DNA of 64,000 bases, from contig CAXTVX010000006.1 in NCBI GenBank assembly GCA_964247755.1, positions 1-64,000 of the forward strand, written 5' to 3'. The position numbers were made by a program, and so were the translations under genes. Under the pieces are notes generated by a model. The model was not told the origin of the DNA and searched no databases. It saw only the letters and a list, made by a program, of their open reading frames with translations. This document shows, in pieces, positions 14,702 through 22,950 of the stretch. The first letter of the stretch is position 1; every line of letters starts with the position of its first letter. The stretch is from Lichenicola sp964247755 (lineage in GTDB: Bacteria > Pseudomonadota > Alphaproteobacteria > Acetobacterales > Acetobacteraceae).

Positions 14702-15310
14702 ATGGCCTTCGAACTGCCGCCGCTGCCCTATCCTCCGAACGCCCTCGCCGCGCGCGGCATGTGCCAGCAGACGCTGGAGCTGCATCACGGCAAGCACCAC
14801 CAGGCCTATGTGACCGCCCTGAACGGCTTCGTCGAGAAGAACGAGGCGCTGCAGGGGAAGTCGCTGGACGAGATCGTGACGCTCAGCCACGGCAAGCCGG
14901 ACATGGCGCCGGTGTTCAACAATGCCGGGCAGCACTGGAACCACATCCTGTTCTGGCAGGGCCTGTCGCCGAACGGCGGCGCGATCCCGGACAGCCTCGA
15001 GAGCAAGATCGTCGCCGATTTCGGTAGCGTCGACGCGTTCAAGGACGCGTTCAAGACTGCTGCCACCACCCAGTTCGGCTCCGGCTGGGCCTGGCTGGTG
15101 GTGGGCACGGACGGCAAGCTCAAGGTGACCAAGACGCCGAACGGCTCAAACCCCTTGGCTGAGGATGCCGGTCGGCCGCTGCTCGGGCTCGACGTCTGGG
15201 AGCACTCCTACTACCTCGACTTCCAGAACCGCCGTCCGGACTACGTGACCAACTTCCTCGACAAGCTGGCCAATTACGAGTTCGCCGATGCCCAGCTCAA
15301 GGCGGCCTGA
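14702..15310 (+). CDS. sodB: Superoxide dismutase, Fe/Mn family (Fe-type)
   Basis: 202 residues. The metal ligands are His28 in LELHHGKHH, a His in QHWNHILFW, and Asp/His in DVWEHSYY. Tyr36 matches the conserved active-site Tyr34, and FQNRRPDYV is the C-terminal hallmark. It converts superoxide to peroxide and oxygen in the cytoplasm. The region before the first ligand reads RGMCQQTLEL where the family usually has MSAETLEY, so a Cys lies near the active-site entrance. GAGGAG (14689-14694) is a good ribosome site. Confidence 0.96.
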   Translation: MAFELPPLPYPPNALAARGMCQQTLELHHGKHHQAYVTALNGFVEKNEALQGKSLDEIVTLSHGKPDMAPVFNNAGQHWNHILFWQGLSPNGGAIPDSLESKIVADFGSVDAFKDAFKTAATTQFGSGWAWLVVGTDGKLKVTKTPNGSNPLAEDAGRPLLGLDVWEHSYYLDFQNRRPDYVTNFLDKLANYEFADAQLKAA

Positions 15311-15331
15311 CCGCAATCGCGGGGCCAGCGC

Positions 15332-16297
15332 CTAGAACAGCAGGCCCTTGCGCAGCATGCCGTGGATGCCCTTCTCGCCGTTCACGGTCTGGGTCACGCG
15401 GAAGTCGACAGCCAGCGAGCAGGTCTGGTAGGCCTGCTCGCGCGACAGGGAAGTGCGGGCGCAGATCATAACGATCATCTCCCGCAGCGCCTGCTTCATC
15501 GCCTGGTCCAAGTCCTCGTTCAGGCCCATCGTGATCCAGTGGGTCGGCGTCTCGGCGCGTGGCATGCGCAGCAGCGGCGCTTCCGAACTGCCCCTGTGCA
15601 GCAGGAGCGTGAAGCGACCGTTCAGGCACATCTCCAGGGCGTTGATGCAGACCTCGCCGTCACCCTGCAACCCATGCCCGTCGCCGGCGGAGAAGTTGGC
15701 GCCGGGCACCAGCACCGGCAGGAACAGCGTGCTGCCGGCGACCAGCTCCTTGTTGTCCAGGTTGCCGCCGAACTGGCGCGGCTCCCGGCTCGATAGCCGG
15801 CCGTGACCAGCCGGCGGCGCCACGCCCATGATCCCGAAGAACGGCGACAGCGCGAGCTCCGTTCCCCAGGGCAGGCGGCAGGTGCCGCGATCACGGTCCA
15901 CCGGGATGTGGCTCAGGAAGCGAGTTGGGAAGTCCTCCGGGAGGGTGCCTGCCAGGGGCCGGAAGCCGCAGTAGCCCCAGTCTGCGGCCGGCTCCACCGC
16001 CTCGATCCGCACCTCCAGCATGTCCCCGGGCTCCGCCCCGCGGACCGCCACCGGCCCGGTCAGGATGTGGCTGCTGACACGCGCCAGTCCGGCGGCGTGG
16101 ATCGCCTGCAGCGCCGGCGGGATCGGGAAGCCGGTTGCGTTCCGCGGCATCACGTCCAGCCCGCCGGACAGGCACTCCATCGTGATCGTGTCGCCGGGTT
16201 CCACCGTCAGCACCGGCGGGATGGCGGCGTCGAACACCCCGAACTGGAGCGTCTGCGTCGTGGCGGCGACGTGGTGGGTGATGGCTGCCTGCTCCAT
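15332..16297 (-). CDS. Acetamidase/formamidase family protein
   Basis: 321 residues. VLTVEPGDTITMEC, the SSHILTGPVAVRGAEPGD stretch, FFGIMGVAPP and GGNLDNKEL are characteristic of the FmdA/AmdA family, which hydrolyses formamide or short amides to the acid and ammonia. The metal/active-site segment GDGHGLQGDGEV is present. The ATG at 16297 has AGGAG just upstream. Substrate specificity is unknown. It is convergent with sodB (21 bases) and divergent from the AI-2E-type permease. Confidence 0.9.
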   Translation of the reverse strand: MEQAAITHHVAATTQTLQFGVFDAAIPPVLTVEPGDTITMECLSGGLDVMPRNATGFPIPPALQAIHAAGLARVSSHILTGPVAVRGAEPGDMLEVRIEAVEPAADWGYCGFRPLAGTLPEDFPTRFLSHIPVDRDRGTCRLPWGTELALSPFFGIMGVAPPAGHGRLSSREPRQFGGNLDNKELVAGSTLFLPVLVPGANFSAGDGHGLQGDGEVCINALEMCLNGRFTLLLHRGSSEAPLLRMPRAETPTHWITMGLNEDLDQAMKQALREMIVMICARTSLSREQAYQTCSLAVDFRVTQTVNGEKGIHGMLRKGLLF

Positions 16298-16492
16298 GAA
16301 CCGTTCTCCTTGCGCGACGCCCGACGAGCCGCCTGCTGTGCCGGCCCAAGCGGCCGCAGGACGCGATGGTTCGGCAGGGTGTCGTTCGGAAGACGAAGCA
16401 AATTGCCGGACGAGGCAAATCCGGGCCATACGCGACGTTGTGCTGCAGCAGACCCGGAAGCCCCGGACCTCCATTTGCCCGAAGGACGCCCG

Positions 16493-17599
16493 ATGAACCA
16501 GGTCTTTCCCCCTGCTCCGTCGCCCGAGTTGAAGGCGGACCAGCAGACCCGGTCGCAGCAGGTGGCGCGCAGCGTCCTCGGCGGCGTCCTGGTGTTGCTC
16601 GGCCTGTTCACGCTGCGCGACTTCCTGCCGGCGCTGGCCTGGGCGGTGATCTTCGCCATCGCCACTTGGCCGCTCTACGGGCGTGCCAAACGCCGCTGGC
16701 CGCCGGGCAGGCACAACCTCCTCCTGCCGCTCCTGTTCACCGCCATGATCGCGCTGGTGTTCCTGATCCCGATCTCGCTGATCGCGTTCGAGGCAGCACG
16801 GGAGGCGCAGGGCGTGCTGAGCTGGGTGGAGCATGCGCGCCATACCGGCGTGCCGGTGCCGAGCTGGGTGCACCGCCTGCCGATCGAGAGCGATGCCGCT
16901 GCATCATGGTGGCAGCAGCACCTGTCCACCCCGGACGACGCGTCCGACCTGTTCACCTCGATACGCGCCGGCGGCAACCTGCGCATGACCCGCGAGCTCG
17001 GCAGCCAGGTCGCGCATCGCAGCACGCTGTTCGCCTTCAGCATCATCACCTTGTTCTTCCTGTTCCGCGAGGGCGAGACGGTGATCAGGCAGATGCTGGT
17101 GGCCAGCCGCCGCGCCTTCGGGGCACGCGGCGAGCGAATCGGCCGGCAGATGGTGGCATCGGTGCATGGCACCGTCGACGGGCTGGTGCTGGTGGGGCTC
17201 GGCGAGGGCTTCCTGCTGGGCGTCGCCTATGCCGTCGCCGGCACTCCGCATCCGACCCTGTTCGGCGTGCTCACCGCAGTCGCCGCCATGATCCCGTTCT
17301 GTGCCGTCATCGCGATCGGACTCGCCTCGGCGCTGGTGCTGGCACAAGGCTCCACCGTCGCTGCAATCGCGCTGTTCGTGTTCGGCATGATCGTGGTGTT
17401 CGCCTCCGACCACTTCGTACGGCCGGTGCTGATCGGCGGCGCCACCAAGCTACCGTTCCTGTGGGTGCTGCTCGGCATCCTGGGCGGCGTAGAGGTCTGG
17501 GGCCTGCTGGGCCTGTTCCTCGGACCGGCCATCATGGCAGCCCTCATCCTGCTGTGGCGCGAATGGACCGCTCCAGGCGAAGCGCTGCAGGATGCCTGA
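16493..17599 (+). CDS. AI-2E family transporter (PerM-like permease)
   Basis: 368 residues with about seven hydrophobic segments: two near the N-terminus (LGGVLVLLGLFTL, LAWAVIFAIATWPLYGRAKRR), one at 75-95, and a C-terminal block. FLFREGE and LGGVEVWGLLGLFLGPAIMA are the conserved motifs of the family (formerly UPF0118). Members include TqsA and Na/H antiporter-like proteins, so autoinducer export should not be assumed. The start is chosen for a hydrophilic N-terminus of about 25 residues before the first span. Confidence 0.85.
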   Translation: MNQVFPPAPSPELKADQQTRSQQVARSVLGGVLVLLGLFTLRDFLPALAWAVIFAIATWPLYGRAKRRWPPGRHNLLLPLLFTAMIALVFLIPISLIAFEAAREAQGVLSWVEHARHTGVPVPSWVHRLPIESDAAASWWQQHLSTPDDASDLFTSIRAGGNLRMTRELGSQVAHRSTLFAFSIITLFFLFREGETVIRQMLVASRRAFGARGERIGRQMVASVHGTVDGLVLVGLGEGFLLGVAYAVAGTPHPTLFGVLTAVAAMIPFCAVIAIGLASALVLAQGSTVAAIALFVFGMIVVFASDHFVRPVLIGGATKLPFLWVLLGILGGVEVWGLLGLFLGPAIMAALILLWREWTAPGEALQDA

Positions 17600-17608
17600 A
17601 CGGTTCGA

Positions 17609-17685
17609 TGGTCGGGCAGGCGGGATTCGAACCCACGACCCCCAGTCCCCCAGACTGATGCGCTACCAGGCTGCGCTACTGCCCG
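17609..17685 (-). tRNA. tRNA-Pro (GGG)
   Basis: A 77-base minus-strand tRNA with acceptor CGGGCAG/CTGCCCG, a GCGCAGCCTGGTAGCGC D-arm typical of tRNA-Pro, anticodon loop CTGGGGG (anticodon GGG), T-arm GGGTTCGAATCCC and encoded CCA (complement 17609-17611). Confidence 0.96.
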
Positions 17686-17768
17686 CTTGCCGTTCGGCAG
17701 GCGGGATGTAGCAGTCTGCTTCGGGAACCGCAATCGGCGGCAGCCGGTACCTATGCCGGTAGGAGGGC

Positions 17769-18347
17769 CTAGTTCTGCAGGCGCTCGCGGATCAGCTCGA
17801 GTTCGCCCAGCACCGTGATCAGCGCGTGGCGCAGGCGACGCACCTCGGTTTCCAGCTCGTCCGCCTCGACCATCGGTGGACGGAGCGAGAGCTCCGTCTC
17901 GTCCGGGTCCGGCGGTGCGGGGATGTGCTCCACGGAGGCGGGCGGTAGTGCCGGATCGTCGTCGCCGCGGTCGGCCACGTCCGGCGGCGGCAGGTCGCCG
18001 GACAAGGTGCCGTCGCCCTCCCGCAACAGGCGCTGCACGCCCTTGATGGTGTAGCCCTGGATGTAGAGCAGGTCGGAGATGCGGCGCAGCAGGGCGATGT
18101 CGTCGGGCCGGTAGTAGCGCCGGCCGCCGCCCCGTTTCAGCGGCTTGACCTGGGGGAACCTCGTCTCCCAGAACCGCAGCACGTGCTGCGGGATGTGAAG
18201 GTCGTCTGCGACCTCACTGATGGTGCGGAAGGCGGACGGGCTTTTCTTCGGACGGCCGATGCGGTCTGACGATGCGTCGCGCGGCTCCTCGTCCTGCCCG
18301 AACCCGTCCTCGTCTGGCTCGGACCCCCAGCCGCTGCCCTGGCTCAT
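17769..18347 (-). CDS. MerR-family transcriptional regulator
   Basis: 192 residues. After a polar N-terminus, residues about 38-110 form a MerR winged helix: FRTISEVADDLHIPQHVLRFWETRF, RRYYRPDDIALLRRI, YTIKGVQRLL. A Pro/Asp/Glu-rich linker follows, with a short coiled coil at the C-terminus (LETEVRRLRHALITVLGELELIRERLQ). No ligand-binding cysteines are visible. In alphaproteobacteria this gene regularly follows ihfA. Its ATG overlaps the ihfA stop by 4 bases, so the two are coupled. Target unknown. Confidence 0.9.
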   Translation of the reverse strand: MSQGSGWGSEPDEDGFGQDEEPRDASSDRIGRPKKSPSAFRTISEVADDLHIPQHVLRFWETRFPQVKPLKRGGGRRYYRPDDIALLRRISDLLYIQGYTIKGVQRLLREGDGTLSGDLPPPDVADRGDDDPALPPASVEHIPAPPDPDETELSLRPPMVEADELETEVRRLRHALITVLGELELIRERLQN

Positions 18348-18658
18348 GCGGCATCATCCTCGCCGGTCGGCTCGTGTCCATTGACACGCGCCTTCAGCAC
18401 CTGGCTGGGGCGGAACACCAGCACCGAGCGGGGCAGGATCGGCACCTCCAGGCCGGTCTTGGGGTTGCGGCCAATCCGACGCCCCTTCTGCCTGACAGAG
18501 AAGGTGCCGAAGCCGCTGATCTTGACCGGATCCCCCGCAGCGAGGGCAAGTGCCAGCTGCTCCAGTACCGCTTCCAGCAAAGCCGCCGACTCGTTCCGCG
18601 ACAGGCCCACCTGGGTGTAGATGTGCTCCGCCAGGCTGGCTCTGGTCACGGTACTCAT
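18344..18658 (-). CDS. ihfA: Integration host factor subunit alpha
   Basis: 104 residues. SLAEHIYTQVGLSRNESAALLE and KISGFGTFSVRQKGRRIGRNPKTG are diagnostic of IHF-alpha, with the DNA-intercalating Pro at residue 66. With IhfB it bends DNA at specific sites in transcription, recombination and replication. The ATG at 18658 gives the normal family N-terminus. It lies 212 bases after fabH; that gap contains an AT-richer stretch (18745-18780) that may hold its own promoter. The acidic tail GEDDAA is typical of alphaproteobacterial forms. Confidence 0.95.
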   Translation of the reverse strand: MSTVTRASLAEHIYTQVGLSRNESAALLEAVLEQLALALAAGDPVKISGFGTFSVRQKGRRIGRNPKTGLEVPILPRSVLVFRPSQVLKARVNGHEPTGEDDAA

Positions 18659-18870
18659 GACGCGACCGTAAGCAAGGCTGCAACAGCCGTCAAACCAACG
18701 TTTATCCTCGCGCATGCTCTTCCGGACTGTGAGCGGACGTAAGCAAGAACATGTTTCTGCTAGACAAACTTGCATAGATGGTACGCGAGCGGACCGATCG
18801 GCGGCGGCATCCGGCAGTGTCCGTGGGTGCGTCCACCCCGAGGTGTCTCCCGGACGCTACAGCCAGGCAG

Positions 18871-19833
18871 CTACACACGCAGCAGTGCCGAACCCCAGGT
18901 GAGGCCGCCGCCGAGCGCTTCCATCAGCACCAGGTCGCCTGGTCGGATGCGGCCATCGCCGACCGCCTCGGCGAAGGCAAGCGGGATGGAGGCCGCCGAG
19001 GTGTTGGCATGACGGTCCACCGTGACCACCACCCGTTCTGGTGGCAGGCCCAGCTTGCGGCCGATCCCGTCGATGATCCGCTTGTTGGCCTGGTGCGGCA
19101 CCAGCCAGTCCACGTCGGCATAGACGAGCCCGTTGGCCGCCAGTGCCTCATCCACCGCCCCGGCCAGCTTGGACACCGCGTGGCGGAAGATCTCGCGGCC
19201 GTTCATCCGCAGGTGACCTGTCGCCTCGTCCCGGCCGGCCCAGCCGTCGACATACAGCAGGTCGCCGGTGCTTCCTTCCGAATGCAGGTGGGTCGACAGC
19301 AGCCCGGGTCCGTCCGCCGGTCCCGCCCGCAGCACCACAGCGCCTGCGCCGTCGCCGAACAGCACGCAGGTGGCGCGGTCGTGCCAGTCCAGCAGGCGCG
19401 AGAACACCTCCGCCCCTATGACGAGCACGGTACGGGCCTGACCGGAGCGGATCAGCGCGTCGGCCATCGACAAGGCGTAGATGAAGCCGCTGCAGGCCGC
19501 GGACAGGTCGAAGGCGAAGCCGCCGGTCATGCCCAGCGCCGCCTGCACGCGCACCGCGGTTGCGGGAAACGCCTGGTCCGGGGTGCTGGTGGCCAGCAGC
19601 ACCGCGTCGACCTGCTGCGCCTCCACCCCGGCGGCCGACAGCGCCGCACGGGACGCGGCGGCGGCCATGAAGGCGCAGGTCTCGTGCGAACCCGCCAGGT
19701 AGCGCTGGCCGATGCCGGTGCGCTCGCGGATCCACGCATCCGAGGTGTCGATCCGGGAGGCGAGCTCGTCGTTGCTGACGACCCGTTCCGGAAGATAGGT
19801 GCCGGCGCCGAGAAAGGTGGAGCGGAACGACAT
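18871..19833 (-). CDS. fabH: 3-oxoacyl-[acyl-carrier-protein] synthase III
   Basis: 320 residues. The catalytic triad is Cys114 (SAACSGF), His247 (PHQANKR) and Asn277 (HANTSA). The C-terminal GGGLTWGSALLR is typical. FabH condenses acetyl-CoA with malonyl-ACP to start type II fatty acid synthesis. The ATG at 19833 gives MSFRSTFLGAGTYLP, the expected first strand. It lies 69 bases after plsX in the rpmF-plsX-fabH order common to many bacteria. Confidence 0.97.
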   Translation of the reverse strand: MSFRSTFLGAGTYLPERVVSNDELASRIDTSDAWIRERTGIGQRYLAGSHETCAFMAAAASRAALSAAGVEAQQVDAVLLATSTPDQAFPATAVRVQAALGMTGGFAFDLSAACSGFIYALSMADALIRSGQARTVLVIGAEVFSRLLDWHDRATCVLFGDGAGAVVLRAGPADGPGLLSTHLHSEGSTGDLLYVDGWAGRDEATGHLRMNGREIFRHAVSKLAGAVDEALAANGLVYADVDWLVPHQANKRIIDGIGRKLGLPPERVVVTVDRHANTSAASIPLAFAEAVGDGRIRPGDLVLMEALGGGLTWGSALLRV

Positions 19834-19902
19834 GGAGGTCCGTCGGTTCGTTGTGCGGCTGTCGAGGAGCGGCTGTGGCGTGAACCCCTGCCGCGGCGGC
19901 AT

Positions 19903-21123
19903 TCAGCCGGTGGCGGCTAAGCGGCCGGCCGCCGCGACGGTTCCGGCAGCGCCGGCCGGGTCGAGGACGGGCGCGGCGGAGGCAAGGGATAGGTCCGATG
20001 CGGCCGCAACCGGCAGCGCCGGCTCTGGTGCCGCTGGCTGCACCACCGCCGGCTTCGGCGCTCCGGCGTGCTCCGGTTTCGCACCGAGCTCGGCCACGCC
20101 GGCGCGTATTCGGTCGTTGAAGCGATGCGTCACCATATCCATGGCCACGTCGATCGCGTGGGCGAAGGCTTCCGCGTCGGCACCGCCATGCGACTTCACC
20201 ACCACGCCGTTCAGACCGACCAGCACGGCCCCGTTGTAGCGCCGCGGGTCGAGCCACTCGCGCATCCGGTCCAGGCCGGGACGCGCCAGCACGTAGCCGA
20301 GGCGCGACATCATGCTGGCGTTGAACACCTGCTTCAGCAGGGTGCCGGCGAGCTTCAGGGCCCCTTCCCCGGTCTTCAGGGCAACGTTGCCAGTGAAGCC
20401 GTCCGTGACCACGACGTCGGTGGTGCCGGCGGTGATGTCATGCCCCTCGACGAAGCCGTGGAACTGGCCGCCGATCGGGCTCACGCGCAGCATCTCGGCC
20501 GCCTGGCGCAGCCGGTCGTCGCCCTTCATCTGCTCCGAGCCGACGTTCAGCAGACCGATGCTGGGTGACGGCAGGCCGAGCACGACGCGGGCGAAGGCCT
20601 CGCCCATCACCGCGAACTCGACTAGGTTGCGGCTGTCGCAGGCCACGTTGGCGCCGAGGTCGAGCATCACCACGTCGCCGCGTGCCGACGGGCTGATTGC
20701 CGCCAAGGCCGGCCGGTCGATCCCCGGCATGGTCTTGACCACGATCTTGGCCAGCGCCAGCAGCGCACCCGAATTGCCGGCCGACACCACGCCCTGCGCC
20801 TCGTGCCGCGCCACCGCGACCATCGCCATGCGCATGGAAGAGTCGCGCAGCCGGAGCGCAGCAGTGCCCTTCATCTCGTTGGTGATGACGGTGGTCGTGT
20901 GCCGGACCGTGCAAATCGCCCGGGCCGCGGGGCAGCGGGCCAGCAAGGGCCCGAGCCGCGCCTCGTCGCCGATCAGCAGGAACCGGGCAGCCGGATGACG
21001 CTCGGCCGCCAGGGCCAGGCCATCCACCACGATCTCCGGCGCGCCGTCTCCGCCCATGGCGTCGACGGCCAGGGAATAGGCGCCGGCATCCGCGGCCGTC
21101 GGCTCGTCCGGGACGACGCTCAT
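19903..21123 (-). CDS. plsX: Phosphate acyltransferase PlsX
   Basis: 406 residues, about 50 longer than usual. The PlsX core includes VDAMGGDGAP (21-30), GVVSAGNSGALLALAK, DLGANV, NVGSEQMKGDD and DGFTGNVALKTGEG. PlsX makes acyl-phosphate from acyl-ACP for PlsY in phospholipid synthesis and acts at the membrane surface. The extra length is a low-complexity Ala/Pro C-terminal tail (about 350-406), which may be disordered. It lies between rpmF and fabH on the minus strand. Confidence 0.97.
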   Translation of the reverse strand: MSVVPDEPTAADAGAYSLAVDAMGGDGAPEIVVDGLALAAERHPAARFLLIGDEARLGPLLARCPAARAICTVRHTTTVITNEMKGTAALRLRDSSMRMAMVAVARHEAQGVVSAGNSGALLALAKIVVKTMPGIDRPALAAISPSARGDVVMLDLGANVACDSRNLVEFAVMGEAFARVVLGLPSPSIGLLNVGSEQMKGDDRLRQAAEMLRVSPIGGQFHGFVEGHDITAGTTDVVVTDGFTGNVALKTGEGALKLAGTLLKQVFNASMMSRLGYVLARPGLDRMREWLDPRRYNGAVLVGLNGVVVKSHGGADAEAFAHAIDVAMDMVTHRFNDRIRAGVAELGAKPEHAGAPKPAVVQPAAPEPALPVAAASDLSLASAAPVLDPAGAAGTVAAAGRLAATG

Positions 21124-21189
21124 CCTGCCCTGCCGGTCATCCGCCCAGCACGCCTGCCGAAGCAGCCGCGCATCGGGATCAGGTCCCGC

Positions 21190-21393
21190 TCAGATCCGTA
21201 CGGCACCCTTCAGCGCCTTGCCGGCCTGCACGACCTCTCGGCCGTCGTAGTGGCCGCAATGGCCGCAGACATGATGCGGGCGCTTGAGCTCGCCGCAGTT
21301 CGAGCAGTCGTTGTGCGCCTCGCGCGGCAGCGCCTGATGGCTTCGGCGCATGCCGGCACGCGAGGGCGAGGTCTTTCTCTTGGGAACAGCCAT
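21190..21393 (-). CDS. rpmF: 50S ribosomal protein L32
   Basis: 67 residues starting MAVPKRKTSPSRAGMRRSH, with four cysteines (30, 33, 43, 46) in DCSNCGE and HVCGHCGHY that can bind zinc. It is a ribosomal large-subunit protein. The ATG at 21393 is the conserved start. plsX begins 66 bases further on, matching the conserved rpmF-plsX pair. About 180 bases separate it from the upstream yceD-like gene. Confidence 0.97.
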   Translation of the reverse strand: MAVPKRKTSPSRAGMRRSHQALPREAHNDCSNCGELKRPHHVCGHCGHYDGREVVQAGKALKGAVRI

Positions 21394-21575
21394 GGGCCTG
21401 AGCCCCTCCAGTTTCGTAACGACAGGCCGTTGCGTGCCGCACAAGGGATCGCCCGGGAGGACGACGGCGTAGCCAACGCGCGTCAGATGAGCGGCGGCCT
21501 CTACCAGAGCTGTCCCGCCTCCGCAAGCGAGGCGGTCACCAGGAAGCTGCTGCCGCGTTGCCGGATCGTGGTCGG

Positions 21576-22160
21576 CTAGTTGTCGTTGCGCCGCCGCGCA
21601 GCCAATGCCGCGAACGGGTTGGGCCGGTCGGGCGTCGCCGCCTCGACCGCTTCCTCGCCAGGCAACGCAACGCTGCCGATCTCCGGCGGCAGGATTGCTC
21701 CCGGCTTGTGTGGATACGGATCGAGCGCCAGGGCCAGCTGCTCGGCCGCCGCCTCGCCCAGGTCGATCGTCCCGTTGCCGTAGGGAAGGTCGTCGTCCTC
21801 GTCGGGGTCGAGCGACGCCTCCCCGCGCGTCGCGTCGTCCGGCATCTGCTCGTCCGGCACGAACCGCACCGTGAACTGTTCGGCCACGGTCGCGGTGAAC
21901 TGGTCGAGCGTGGCGACACAGATACGGTCCAGCGTGGCCTGCAACAGCCCGTCCGCGGTCACTCGGCCGGACGGGTCGGCGCCGGACAGGCGGAACCGGC
22001 ACCGGACGGCCTGCACCGACGGCACGTCGAGGCGGCGCGCGAGGGCTGCGCACTCCGCAGGGCTCGCCTCCACGGTGGTGTCCAGGGCGATGGAGCCGGC
22101 CCGCATGGTGCCAAGCGTCCTGACCTGGATCCTGCGCGACAGCTCCGGCTGCTGGCTCAC
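21576..22160 (-). CDS. DUF177/YceD-family protein
   Basis: 194 residues from a GTG start preceded by GGGAGGAGAT (22166-22175). The core CRFRLSGADPSGRVTADGLLQATLDRICVATLDQF fits the DUF177/YceD family, although the paired cysteines seen in many members are only partly kept. A patch PDEDDDLPYGNGTIDLGEAAAEQLALALDPYP is strongly conserved in the family. YceD proteins are linked to 23S rRNA maturation/assembly in plants and bacteria and regularly precede rpmF, as here. The tail (PNPFAALAARRR) is typical. Confidence 0.85.
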   Translation of the reverse strand: MSQQPELSRRIQVRTLGTMRAGSIALDTTVEASPAECAALARRLDVPSVQAVRCRFRLSGADPSGRVTADGLLQATLDRICVATLDQFTATVAEQFTVRFVPDEQMPDDATRGEASLDPDEDDDLPYGNGTIDLGEAAAEQLALALDPYPHKPGAILPPEIGSVALPGEEAVEAATPDRPNPFAALAARRRNDN

Positions 22161-22349
22161 CTGGCATCTCCTCCCGCGGTCGGACCATACCGCCTGCGTC
22201 ACCGTGATTGACACTGCCGGGCGGTTCGGGCACCCGACGGTGACGTCCCCGTCACCACCAACGCCCCGGTGCCGGTACCCCATCGACTAGGACATGTCGC
22301 GCCATCCGGGCAACCGGGCGTCGACCTCAGGTAAGGACCGTCGCCTGCC

Positions 22350-22919
22350 ATGCCGACCGTCACCCACTTCCTTGCCGCCCGCCGCCTCGGCCTGCTCCTT
22401 GGCACCGTCCTAGCTGCGTCGCCACTGCTGGCCGGCTGCGCCCTGTTCTCGCCGATCCCGACCGAGCGCGGACAGATGGTGGAGAAGGAGGACTACGACA
22501 AGCTGGTCCCGGGCACGACCACGCGCGCCGACGTGACCACCCTGCTCGGCTCGCCGACCGCGCGCGCCACCTTCGACGACAACACCTGGTTCTACATCGG
22601 CGAGGTGACCGCGCCGGTGCCGCTGGCGCGCCCGAAGATCGATCACCAGCAGGTCCTGGTGCTGAACTTCGACGGCAACGGCACCCTGCGCAGCCTGCGC
22701 CGCCTCGACCAGTCCAACGCCCATGACGTCGCCATGGTCAGCCGGGTCACCCCGTCACCAGGCAGCGAGGCGTCGTTCATGCAGCAGCTGATCGGCAATG
22801 TCGGGCGCTACAACCCGCTCGGCGCGGTAGGCGGCGACACCCTCGGCGGCAACAGCCTGGGCGGCCTCGGCAGCAACAACGGCGCCGGCCACGGCGGCGC
22901 CGGCAACACCCTGCCCTAG
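22350..22919 (+). CDS. bamE: Outer membrane protein assembly factor BamE (SmpA/OmlA lipoprotein)
   Basis: 189 residues with a lipoprotein signal ending in LLAGC (Cys30). The SmpA/OmlA fold is seen in LVPGTTTRADVTTLLGSPTARATFDDNTWFYIG. BamE is part of the BAM complex inserting beta-barrel proteins in the outer membrane. The last 40 residues form a Gly/Asn-rich tail (GGNSLGGLGSNNGAG), absent in the E. coli protein and longer than the core requires. It is divergent from the yceD-like gene across 189 bases that presumably hold both promoters. Confidence 0.9.
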   Translation: MPTVTHFLAARRLGLLLGTVLAASPLLAGCALFSPIPTERGQMVEKEDYDKLVPGTTTRADVTTLLGSPTARATFDDNTWFYIGEVTAPVPLARPKIDHQQVLVLNFDGNGTLRSLRRLDQSNAHDVAMVSRVTPSPGSEASFMQQLIGNVGRYNPLGAVGGDTLGGNSLGGLGSNNGAGHGGAGNTLP

Positions 22920-22950
22920 CCGGTCCCGATGCCGGACTGGCGGCTGGCGC

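Noticed and set aside
18740..18780. Near-palindrome AGAACATGTTTCT as an ihfA operator
   Set aside because: Only an 8-base perfect core, no second copy and no clear promoter boxes at proper spacing; too weak to call.
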